A stretch of 7,826 bases of DNA, taken from assembly GCA_039714435.1 (NCBI GenBank), contig JBDLJJ010000121.1, forward strand, positions 1 through 7,826, written 5' to 3'. Below the pieces are notes generated by a model. It saw only the letters and a list, made by a program, of their open reading frames with translations, did no database searches and was not told the DNA's origin. This DNA comes from JAZDDE01 sp039714435 (lineage in GTDB: Bacteria; Gemmatimonadota; Gemmatimonadetes; Palauibacterales; Palauibacteraceae). Positions 1 to 5,528 of the stretch are shown piece after piece. Made by a program: the position numbers and the translations under genes. Position 1 is the first letter of the stretch, and each line of letters begins with the position of its first letter.

Positions 1-63
1 CAGGCCAGAGTGCAGCGCGACCAGGCCAGAGTACAGCGGGACCAGGTTAGAATGCAGCGCGGC
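1..63 (+). repeat. 21-bp tandem repeat, three copies, coding for a heptad
   Basis: Three head-to-tail 21-bp units occupy 1-21, 22-42 and 43-63. Copies 1 and 2 match at 19 of 21 positions, and copies 1 and 3 at 17 of 21. The next bases (CAGG) begin like a fourth copy but then diverge. The unit length is a multiple of three, so copy-number change would keep the reading frame. Each unit encodes one heptad of the form Q-x-R-x-Q-R-x. More copies may lie to the left of the window. Confidence 0.9.
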
Positions 64-945
64 CAGGAAGCCGGCGACGATGAGATGAAGTCCGCCGCGC
101 TGAACGCGCTAATGCAGGTGTCACCCGACAAAGCCCTTCCGATTCTGAAACAGGTGCTGGCCAACCGCGAGGGCAACTCGGACGCTCTTCGTGCTCAGAC
201 CATGTTCATCCTGTCCCAGATCGATTCGCCCGAGACGTTCGACATCATGCTCGACGCGGTCCGTAACGATCCGAGCAGCAAGGTCCGCGAGCAGGCCGTG
301 TTCTGGCTGTCCAAGGTAGACAGCCCGCGGGCTTATGAAGCACTGGCCGAGATCCTACAGGATCCCGGTTACAGCGAACTACACCAGAACGCCATTTTCT
401 CGCTTTCACAGAGTTCCGACCCGAGGGCGCACGGGGTTCTTAGAGATTATGCGGCTGACGCCAGTGCGAGCGCGGAGTCCAGAAACGCGGCGATTCATTG
501 GCTTGGCCAGCGGCCCAGCGACGAAAACGCAGCCTTCCTGCGTGACCTGTACAGCACCATACCGAACGCCGAGTCACGCGGGCAAATCCTCTACGCGTTG
601 TCCCTCATGAAGGGCCACGGAAACGCCGCTTGGCTTATGGAACGAGCGCTCGACGCAAACGAGGACATCGAACTTCGGAAGATCGCGCTGCACTGGGCGG
701 GCCAGTCGGGCGAGGTGCAGATGGCAGCCTTGATAGCGCTCTACGACCGAACGGATGACCGGGACGTGAAGGAGCAGTTGATCTTCGTCTATTCACGGCG
801 TGACGAGGCGGCGGCTATGGACAAGCTACTCGAAATCGCCAGAACTGAAGCGGATCCGGAGTTGCGCAAGAACGCCATCTTCTGGATCGGCCAGTCGGGT
901 GACCCCCGAGCCGAAGATGTCCTGCTCGAAATTCTGACGCAGTAA
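1..945 (+). CDS. HEAT-repeat protein, 5'-truncated by the window edge
   Basis: The frame is open to the left edge, so the true start lies outside the window; the GTG at 10 is inside a repeat and is not a credible start. About 314 residues are visible. The first 21 are three copies of a Gln/Arg heptad (QARVQRD, QARVQRD, QVRMQRG), probably a charged helix or coiled coil. The rest is eight to nine helical units of 31-33 residues, each ending in a charged residue and followed by a hydrophobic/aromatic signature such as EQAVFWLSK, QNAIFSLSQ or KNAIFWIGQSGDPRA. That is the pattern of HEAT/PBS-lyase-like repeats, which form solenoids that bind other proteins. No catalytic motif is visible. The protein ends cleanly after a last unit (LLEILTQ, TAA). 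The next gene follows 27 bp downstream on the same strand and ends in a very similar unit, so the two are probably co-transcribed paralogs. The cell location cannot be judged without the N-terminus. The family call is firm and the partner is unknown. Confidence 0.86.
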   Translation, partial: QARVQRDQARVQRDQVRMQRGQEAGDDEMKSAALNALMQVSPDKALPILKQVLANREGNSDALRAQTMFILSQIDSPETFDIMLDAVRNDPSSKVREQAVFWLSKVDSPRAYEALAEILQDPGYSELHQNAIFSLSQSSDPRAHGVLRDYAADASASAESRNAAIHWLGQRPSDENAAFLRDLYSTIPNAESRGQILYALSLMKGHGNAAWLMERALDANEDIELRKIALHWAGQSGEVQMAALIALYDRTDDRDVKEQLIFVYSRRDEAAAMDKLLEIARTEADPELRKNAIFWIGQSGDPRAEDVLLEILTQ

Positions 946-972
946 CAGGGACGGGGGAGGGGGGCAGACGAG
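946..972 (+). promoter_or_regulatory. G-rich intercistronic spacer with the likely ribosome binding site
   Basis: The 27-bp gap between the two HEAT genes has G-runs of 3, 5 and 6 at 948-950, 953-957 and 959-964. GGAGG at 956-960 is the likely Shine-Dalgarno element for the ATG at 973, although a 12-nt spacing is long. No promoter is visible here, which supports co-transcription. Confidence 0.5.
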
Positions 973-1746
973 ATGCTGAAATCGGTGTTGGTGTTGCTGC
1001 TGGCGGCCCTGGCGGCACTGCCCGGATCAGCCACCGGCCAGTCCGCTGACGACCTAGAGGCGGCCGTCCGAGACGCGCCTGACGGAATCGTGGAGGTGGT
1101 GTTCGCAGCCAGACCAGGGGTGTGGGGCGACGGGCGGAAGCACACCTGGGTGCGACGCCCGCGCAGTGACCACCCTGGATGCACGTGCCGGAACGGACCC
1201 ATTCGCGTGACCCTGAGTGTGCAAGACGGCACCATTCGTTCGCTCGACACGCGTGTAGGAGGCGAGCCGGCCCGGGAGTCCGAGAATGATCTGGGCCGGG
1301 TTTCTGCTGCGGCTGCCGCGTCATTCCTGATGCGAATGGCCCTCGATTCCGAGTCCGGTTCGGTGGCTGAAGATGCGCTCGAGTCGGCGGTGCTAGCCGA
1401 CAGCGCAGATTTGTGGCCCGGTCTTCTCACTATCTCGAAGGACATCTCCAGGCCGTCCGAACTCCGTAAGACAGCCATATTCTGGCTCGCGCAGGAGGCG
1501 GCCGATGAGGCGGCGCCGGTGCTGAACGAACTGGTGGCCGAAGAGGCGGAGGACATGGAGGTAAGGGAGGCCGCGATCTTCGCGCTGTCTCGGCTTCCGG
1601 ATGGGCGGGGCGTGTCTCTCCTTCTGGATATCGCCAGGCAGCCGATTCATCCCCGGCTTGTACGAAGCGCCTTCTTCTGGCTGGGACAGTCGGAAGATCC
1701 ACGGGCTCTGGCCCTGTTCGAACAGGTGCTCACCAGCGGCGGCTAG
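973..1746 (+). CDS. Secreted HEAT-repeat protein with an N-terminal beta-rich domain
   Basis: This 257-residue protein starts with a typical signal peptide: Lys3, a hydrophobic core at about 5-16, and likely cleavage near residues 20-23 (GSATGQS). It is therefore probably periplasmic. Residues 35-100 form a non-HEAT domain with alternating hydrophobic residues, a VVFAARPGVWGDG segment (42-54), a closely spaced Cys pair (C70, C72) and a closing LDTRVGGEP (91-99). Residues 110-257 hold about four helical HEAT units, including KTAIFWLAQ, EAAIFALSR and SAFFWLGQSEDPRA. The last unit closely resembles the C-terminal unit of the preceding gene, which suggests duplication and a shared partner. From recall, similar two-domain proteins sit beside HEAT genes and sigma/anti-sigma pairs in Gemmatimonadota; that neighbour lies outside this window and is not confirmed. 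No enzymatic motif is seen. The TAG stop lies within a CTAG shared with the convergent DUF1207 gene. Confidence 0.86.
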   Translation: MLKSVLVLLLAALAALPGSATGQSADDLEAAVRDAPDGIVEVVFAARPGVWGDGRKHTWVRRPRSDHPGCTCRNGPIRVTLSVQDGTIRSLDTRVGGEPARESENDLGRVSAAAAASFLMRMALDSESGSVAEDALESAVLADSADLWPGLLTISKDISRPSELRKTAIFWLAQEAADEAAPVLNELVAEEAEDMEVREAAIFALSRLPDGRGVSLLLDIARQPIHPRLVRSAFFWLGQSEDPRALALFEQVLTSGG

Positions 1747-2654
1747 GACCGCCGCGCAAAGAAGTAGCCCGTGAGATTGAGGCCGACGTAGTCCTCGTCG
1801 ATGGTCCGGAACTGTCCCATCGGAGAAGGCCCGAAGTGCCCCTGCAGCTCTAGCCGGAACAGCATGCGCGTCACCCGGAAGGCCGATCCGAACACGCCGG
1901 TGCCGGCCACCCGATCGGTCAGGTTCGAAGTCTCGAAGTGGGCCGCGGCGTACGGCCAGATAGGCCGGCTCTGGGCGCCGAGACCCTCATCCCACTCTGC
2001 TCCCCAGCGGTAGGCTATGCCCTCTACAGAGTCACTGGACCAGATGTTGAGATCCGTGCCGGCGTAGACTCGGAACGCATCGGCAAACCTGCGCCCGATG
2101 AGTATCTCGAAGCTGTTGCGTCCCACCTGGACGTTGACCCTGCCGAAGCGGGCCAGGAAATCGTCTCCGATGTGGGAGCTGACGTGGAGCAGCTCGACCA
2201 GCACGTCCCACTGTTTGTGGCGAATGGTGAGCGGAGCGCCGACTCGAAAGTCCGAGTTGAGCAGATCGCGCTGGCCCACTTCGAGCGCGAAGCGCGAGAT
2301 TACGCCCAGTTCGAAGCCAAGCACTACTTCGGGGCTGTTCTGACCCGCTCTGGGGAAGCGAACCACCGGAAGCCGGTGGCCGACCGCCGCGACACCCTCC
2401 AGGTTGGTGCCCTCGAACTCACCGTTATTGTCCCGGTTGGCCCAGATCAGAGCGCCTCCCAGGTCCAATTCATCCGGGCGCGCGATCAGAGGTCCGAAGG
2501 AAAACGATTCCGGGAACCATTCTGCCCGATCCAGCGGTGAGGCCGAATCGTCGCGCGCATTCGGTGATTCCTGAGCGACTGCCGCCGAAGCTCCGCCGGC
2601 CAACAAAGCCATCACCACCACCGCTGTCGCCACCCGTTCGGCCGAGCCGAGCAT
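1743..2654 (-). CDS. DUF1207 family protein, predicted exported or outer-membrane-associated
   Basis: This 303-residue protein has a signal peptide (hydrophobic core about 9-20, cleavage near ASA-AVA-Q, residues 22-28). The mature part is rich in short amphipathic beta strands with aromatic residues. It carries features I associate with DUF1207: FGPLIARPDE (53-61) near the N-terminus and ELLHVSSHIGDDFLARFGR (154-172), followed by paired strands such as FEILIGRRF and FRVYAGTDLNIW. That profile suggests a small beta-barrel or lipid-facing envelope protein, but the biochemical role of the family is not known to me. The frame is open 119 codons further upstream. I chose the ATG at 2652-2654 because AAGGAGG stands just before it and a signal peptide begins there; the upstream extension is antisense to the divergent gene. 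It faces the HEAT pair tail to tail and shares an 81-bp divergent region with the membrane-protein operon. Confidence 0.86.
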   Translation of the reverse strand: MLGSAERVATAVVVMALLAGGASAAVAQESPNARDDSASPLDRAEWFPESFSFGPLIARPDELDLGGALIWANRDNNGEFEGTNLEGVAAVGHRLPVVRFPRAGQNSPEVVLGFELGVISRFALEVGQRDLLNSDFRVGAPLTIRHKQWDVLVELLHVSSHIGDDFLARFGRVNVQVGRNSFEILIGRRFADAFRVYAGTDLNIWSSDSVEGIAYRWGAEWDEGLGAQSRPIWPYAAAHFETSNLTDRVAGTGVFGSAFRVTRMLFRLELQGHFGPSPMGQFRTIDEDYVGLNLTGYFFARRS

Positions 2655-2657
2655 GTC

Positions 2658-2664
2658 CCTCCTT
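2658..2664 (-). promoter_or_regulatory. Ribosome binding site deciding the DUF1207 start
   Basis: On the minus strand AAGGAGG lies 3 nt before the ATG at 2654. It supports this start over longer in-frame alternatives that would encode an N-terminus with no signal peptide. Confidence 0.8.
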
Positions 2665-2724
2665 TTCCGCGTTCGCTTGTGTGAGGCGTAGAATGTGGGG
2701 AGTGTAGGTACCGGCCACAACGAC

Positions 2725-2730
2725 AAGGAG
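2725..2730 (+). promoter_or_regulatory. Ribosome binding site deciding a GTG start
   Basis: AAGGAG is followed after 5 nt by GTG at 2736. The ATG at 2731 is not the start of this gene, because it is followed by CGG and then TGA in its own frame. Confidence 0.8.
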
Positions 2731-2735
2731 ATGCG

Positions 2736-4295
2736 GTGAGCGAGCGGCGAGGACCGTCCGGACCCAGAGCGAGGGGCTCGCTGGTGGGCTGGTTGCTCGA
2801 ACAGGATCTGCTCCGAGGCCCGTTCGTATTCACGGACTACTGGGCCAGTGTGCTTCAGTTCTCCCAGTGCCGTGCGGAGACAATGGAGGAGGCGGGGCTG
2901 ATCGACCGCGTCCTGTTTCGCCTCGGCCTGGATCGCCCCGATCTCGAGCTGCCGAGAATCCGCTACTACATCCTGCTGTTCCTCATCGGCCCGTTCGTGT
3001 TTCCTCTCCACGCCTTTCGCCGCATGGGGAAGTATCGAATCCGCTTCCGCAGCGAAGTGGGTGACGACGTCTGGGAAGCGCTCAAGGCGTACAGGCTTAC
3101 GCTGGCTCCCGCGGGCGGTGCGCCAGGCGACACGACGGCTGACCGCGCGGATACCGGCCGCGTCGATGTATCGTCCGGGGACGAGAAGTTGGCCACCGAT
3201 GTCATCGACCCGTACCTGATTTCCGGCTTCTCCAGCTTGTTCTACGCCGCTTACAAGCTGCCATTCGCTGCCCTTATCGCCGCTCTCGTTACGATTCTGC
3301 TGGTGGTCGCCTTCAATGTCGTAACGGCTCTGGAGCCGCTGGCGGACGAACTCCTGGTAGCCGCGCCGATTCTGGTCCTGGTTCTATATCTGATATTCCG
3401 CGACTGGAGCACCAGCATCCTCGGCTCACTTCCGGCCCTGCTGGTGGTATACCTGGTGGGCATCGTGCGCATGGATCCAGTGCACGACTGGATGCAGATT
3501 CTGCTCGCTCTGGCCGGTCTGCTGGCCGTGTTTCTTATCATCGACTGGTTCTTTCTGCCGCGTCCGGTTCCGCCCGTGTTGATGCTGTACACGAAGAGCG
3601 GGCCCGGGCAGGCATACGAAAGAGAGGGCAACGCACCGCACTGGCTGGATGGCGATATCTACTGGGTGTGGCGCTATCTGATGCTCACGCCGGCGGAGCT
3701 GAACAAGTTCTGGGAGCGGGACTGGGAGCGCGTCGAGCTGTGGATTCGGGCCGATGGCGAGGAGGCCGGGATGCTGGAGTGGGTCGTGGCGGACGGCCAT
3801 TACAGGGAGCTGTGGTATCCTACCGGAGAGCTGGGAAGCCCCGCGTCTGTGGTCCGGCTGCGCCAGGAGGCCCGGAAGTGCCGGGATGAGCGGGAGCCCG
3901 GGTTCTGGCTGCTCGAGGTGGATGCGGACCCTGTAGTGCACACGCCTTTCTTCAGAGTGGTTTCGTTTCTGCCGGAAGGGGAGGGGATTCCGGTGCACGG
4001 GGTCGGTCACCTGGCGCGCAGTCTGTTCTCGCACGTTCGGCGACACGACCCGGAGCCCTACCGGAAACGGCTCGACCGGCTGCGGCTGACTCACGGCGTA
4101 GACGTTCTGGAGGACGTACCTGAACTTGTGGCGCACCTGACCGCCCGGTACCTACTCTCCCAGCCGTGGCGCTATTGGCGCTATCCGCTCGGGGCGAATC
4201 GGAGGCGCGAGGCGCGGCTGTACGACGCGGTGTCGTCAGCCGGCTCTCAGCTGGCGGCGGATCCGGAGCTACAGATCAAGCAGGAGGAGCATTGA
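2736..4295 (+). CDS. Unrecognised membrane protein with five predicted transmembrane segments
   Basis: This is a 519-residue protein I do not recognise. The first 75 residues look soluble (including LLEQDLLRGPFVFTDYW, 20-36). A first membrane segment spans about 78-94, followed by a soluble stretch to about 170 with a low-complexity Gly/Ala/Asp/Thr linker at 125-150. Four clustered segments then follow at about 174-198, 205-222, 228-244 and 253-274. The C-terminal half (280-519) is soluble and unusually rich in Trp, Arg, His and acidic residues, for example LDGDIYWVWRYLML (304-317), KFWERDWERVELWIR (324-338) and QPWRYWRYPL (476-485). His residues cluster at 421-437 (HGVGHLARSLFSHVRRH), but I cannot match them to a known metal or catalytic motif. 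It is first in a three-gene operon, and its last codons overlap the TTG start of an Lrp/AsnC regulator by 4 bp, which suggests translational coupling. A transporter or a sensor is possible; neither is supported by a motif. Confidence 0.8.
   Translation: MSERRGPSGPRARGSLVGWLLEQDLLRGPFVFTDYWASVLQFSQCRAETMEEAGLIDRVLFRLGLDRPDLELPRIRYYILLFLIGPFVFPLHAFRRMGKYRIRFRSEVGDDVWEALKAYRLTLAPAGGAPGDTTADRADTGRVDVSSGDEKLATDVIDPYLISGFSSLFYAAYKLPFAALIAALVTILLVVAFNVVTALEPLADELLVAAPILVLVLYLIFRDWSTSILGSLPALLVVYLVGIVRMDPVHDWMQILLALAGLLAVFLIIDWFFLPRPVPPVLMLYTKSGPGQAYEREGNAPHWLDGDIYWVWRYLMLTPAELNKFWERDWERVELWIRADGEEAGMLEWVVADGHYRELWYPTGELGSPASVVRLRQEARKCRDEREPGFWLLEVDADPVVHTPFFRVVSFLPEGEGIPVHGVGHLARSLFSHVRRHDPEPYRKRLDRLRLTHGVDVLEDVPELVAHLTARYLLSQPWRYWRYPLGANRRREARLYDAVSSAGSQLAADPELQIKQEEH
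4282..4289 (+). promoter_or_regulatory. Ribosome binding site inside the membrane-protein gene, deciding a TTG start
   Basis: AGGAGGAG lies within the last codons of the membrane-protein gene, just upstream of TTG at 4292. It is the only strong Shine-Dalgarno sequence near the beginning of Lrp homology and fixes the regulator start there. Confidence 0.75.
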
Positions 4296-4738
4296 CTTAC
4301 CAGGATCTCGATGCACGCTTGATACGCGCACTTCAGGCCGACGCGCGGCGCTCAAACCGCGCTCTGGCTGCTGACCTGGGTGTGTCGGCGAGCACGATCG
4401 GCAGCCGGCTGCGCGATCTGGAGGAGCGTGGGGTTATTCGGGGCTACCGCCCGGACGTGGACTACGGGCAGCTCGGTCTGGGCCTGATCGCCATCACGCG
4501 GATTCGTGCACGCGGCGACGCACTTCCGCGAATCGTCGAGGCTCTAATCGCGCACCCTCACCTGACACATGTCTATGAGATCACCGGCGAGTTCGACGTC
4601 TTGGTCATCGGTCGCTTTGAGGATGAGATGCAGATGAACCAGGAGATCAAGAGCATGCTCAGCCTAGAGGGCATCGAGGGTACCAACACGTCCGTCGTTC
4701 TGGCCGCCCCGAAGGAGCAGCTTGACGTCGAAATCTAG
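4292..4738 (+). CDS. Lrp/AsnC family transcriptional regulator
   Basis: With the TTG start at 4292 the product is 148 residues, the usual size for this family. Residues 4-58 are the winged helix-turn-helix: DLDARLIRALQADARRS leads in, LAADLGVSASTIGSRLRDLE (25-44) is the helix-turn-helix, and RGVIRGYRPDVDY the wing. Residues 62-148 form the RAM ligand-binding and oligomerisation domain, with alternating strands and the family's TGEFDVLV segment. These proteins form dimers and octamers that sense amino acids or other small molecules and bind DNA near their own promoter. The effector here cannot be predicted. The frame is open 42 codons upstream, but that stretch is out-of-frame sequence of the preceding gene with no domain homology. 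The start overlaps that gene's stop (TTGA), and the end overlaps the glycosylase by 17 bp. Its natural target is probably the divergent region at 2655-2735. Confidence 0.92.
   Translation: MTYQDLDARLIRALQADARRSNRALAADLGVSASTIGSRLRDLEERGVIRGYRPDVDYGQLGLGLIAITRIRARGDALPRIVEALIAHPHLTHVYEITGEFDVLVIGRFEDEMQMNQEIKSMLSLEGIEGTNTSVVLAAPKEQLDVEI
4712..4717 (+). promoter_or_regulatory. Ribosome binding site inside the regulator gene, deciding a TTG start
   Basis: AAGGAG stands 4 nt before TTG at 4722, within the last codons of the Lrp-type gene. It supports a 17-bp gene overlap and a second TTG start in the same operon. Confidence 0.7.
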
Positions 4739-5486
4739 GGCGCGGCAGCAACCTTCGGCCGCGAGCCAGACCGTCGCGCACTCGGCTGCAGGAGCCCTGG
4801 CCGGGCTGAGCGCCGACGTAACTGTCTGCCGCCGCTGCCCACGTCTAGTCGCCTGGCGCGAAGAAGTCGCTGCCGTCAAACGCGCCGCTTTCCGAAATGA
4901 GACCTACTGGGGGCGGCCCGTGCCCGGCTTCGGCGATCCGGACGCGTGGCTCCTAATCGTGGGACTGGCTCCCGCCGCCCACGGCGCTAACCGCACCGGG
5001 CGCATGTTCACCGGAGACCGGTCGGGTGACTGGCTGTATCGGGCCCTGCACCGGGCGGGCCTGGCGAGTCAGGCGGAGTCAATCTCGGGCGATGACGGCC
5101 TTGAGCTGAACGGCGCCTTTGTCACCGCCTCCGTGCGCTGTGCACCTCCCGCCAACAAGCCGAACTCCGCCGAGCGCGCCAGTTGCCGCCCATGGCTGGA
5201 GCGTGAGCTGGATCTGCTATCGAACCTGAGCGTGATCGTCGCGCTGGGCGGATTCGCCTGGAATAACGTGTGGGCGTTACTGAAGGACCGGGGTCACGCC
5301 GTGCCGACACCCAGGCCGCGGTTCGGCCACGGCGCGGAGGTGACCCTGGTGGGTGGTCCGGGCGCGCGGCCTCCCAAGGGCGACCTGACGGTGATCGGCT
5401 CCTACCATCCCAGTCAGCAGAACACCTTCACCGGGAAGCTGACGGAGCCGATGTTCGACGAGGTGTGGGAAAGGGCGGTGGGCTAG
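4722..5486 (+). CDS. udgB: Uracil-DNA glycosylase, family 5 (UDGb type)
   Basis: This 254-residue enzyme should remove uracil, and probably other deaminated bases, from DNA as the first step of base-excision repair in the cytoplasm. Motif 1 is GLAPAAHGANRTGRMFTGD (81-99). It has Ala rather than a catalytic Asp or Glu after the Pro, followed by AHG, which marks family 5 (UDGb) as opposed to family 4 (GEAPG) or family 1. Motif 3 is HPSQQN (229-234). Four cysteines (C36, C39, C140, C155) are placed as expected for the iron-sulfur cluster of family 4/5 enzymes. VPGFGD (67-72) and VALGGFAWN (173-181) are also typical. Length is within the family range plus about 30 non-conserved N-terminal residues. 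The TTG start is chosen for its Shine-Dalgarno sequence and lies inside the Lrp gene, so the two are translationally linked. Finding it in an operon with a regulator and an orphan membrane protein is unusual. The family call is very secure and the N-terminus slightly less so. Confidence 0.95.
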   Translation: MTSKSRARQQPSAASQTVAHSAAGALAGLSADVTVCRRCPRLVAWREEVAAVKRAAFRNETYWGRPVPGFGDPDAWLLIVGLAPAAHGANRTGRMFTGDRSGDWLYRALHRAGLASQAESISGDDGLELNGAFVTASVRCAPPANKPNSAERASCRPWLERELDLLSNLSVIVALGGFAWNNVWALLKDRGHAVPTPRPRFGHGAEVTLVGGPGARPPKGDLTVIGSYHPSQQNTFTGKLTEPMFDEVWERAVG

Positions 5487-5487
5487 C

Positions 5488-5514
5488 GCTCGTAGACGAC
5501 AGCCGCAGACGAGC
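5488..5514. terminator. Weak inverted repeat between convergent genes
   Basis: GCTCGT at 5488-5493 pairs with ACGAGC at 5509-5514 around a 15-nt loop, in the 42-bp gap between the glycosylase and the TPR gene. The position suits a bidirectional terminator, but the stem is short and there is no T-run on either strand. This is a guess from location. Confidence 0.2.
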
Positions 5515-5528
5515 TTCTAAAACGTGCT

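Larger units (their letters stand above)
2655..2735. promoter_or_regulatory. Divergent promoter region
   Basis: This 81-bp gap between two genes read outward must carry the promoters for both, unless these lie within the coding regions. On the plus strand TAGAAT at 2689-2694 could be a -10 element, but I see no convincing -35 hexamer 16-18 bp upstream. A perfect GGTACC palindrome lies at 2707-2712, next to an overlapping CCGGCC. The Lrp-family product of the second operon gene might bind here to control its own operon; that is inference from position only. Confidence 0.4.

Noticed and set aside
1..63. CRISPR array
   Set aside because: The 21-bp units are directly adjacent with no spacers and translate as part of a protein.
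789..1556. 255-codon minus-strand frame crossing both HEAT genes
   Set aside because: It is Ser/Ala/Arg-rich low-complexity sequence spanning two genes and their spacer; a shadow of the HEAT repeats.
1938..2540. 200-codon plus-strand frame opposite DUF1207
   Set aside because: It is the shadow of a gene with clear family motifs and a signal peptide; long antisense frames are expected in GC-rich DNA.
2655..3011. 119-codon upstream extension of the DUF1207 frame
   Set aside because: It is antisense to the membrane-protein gene, has no signal peptide or homology, and the ATG at 2654 has AAGGAGG and begins a signal peptide.
3426..4136. 236-codon minus-strand frame opposite the membrane protein
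   Set aside because: Its composition (Pro/Gln/His/Arg) is that of an antisense frame, with no recognisable domain, while the plus strand has membrane segments, a good start and an operon context.
4166..4291. 42-codon N-terminal extension of the Lrp/AsnC frame
   Set aside because: It lies wholly inside the membrane-protein gene, has no ribosome binding site, and Lrp homology starts only after the TTG at 4292.
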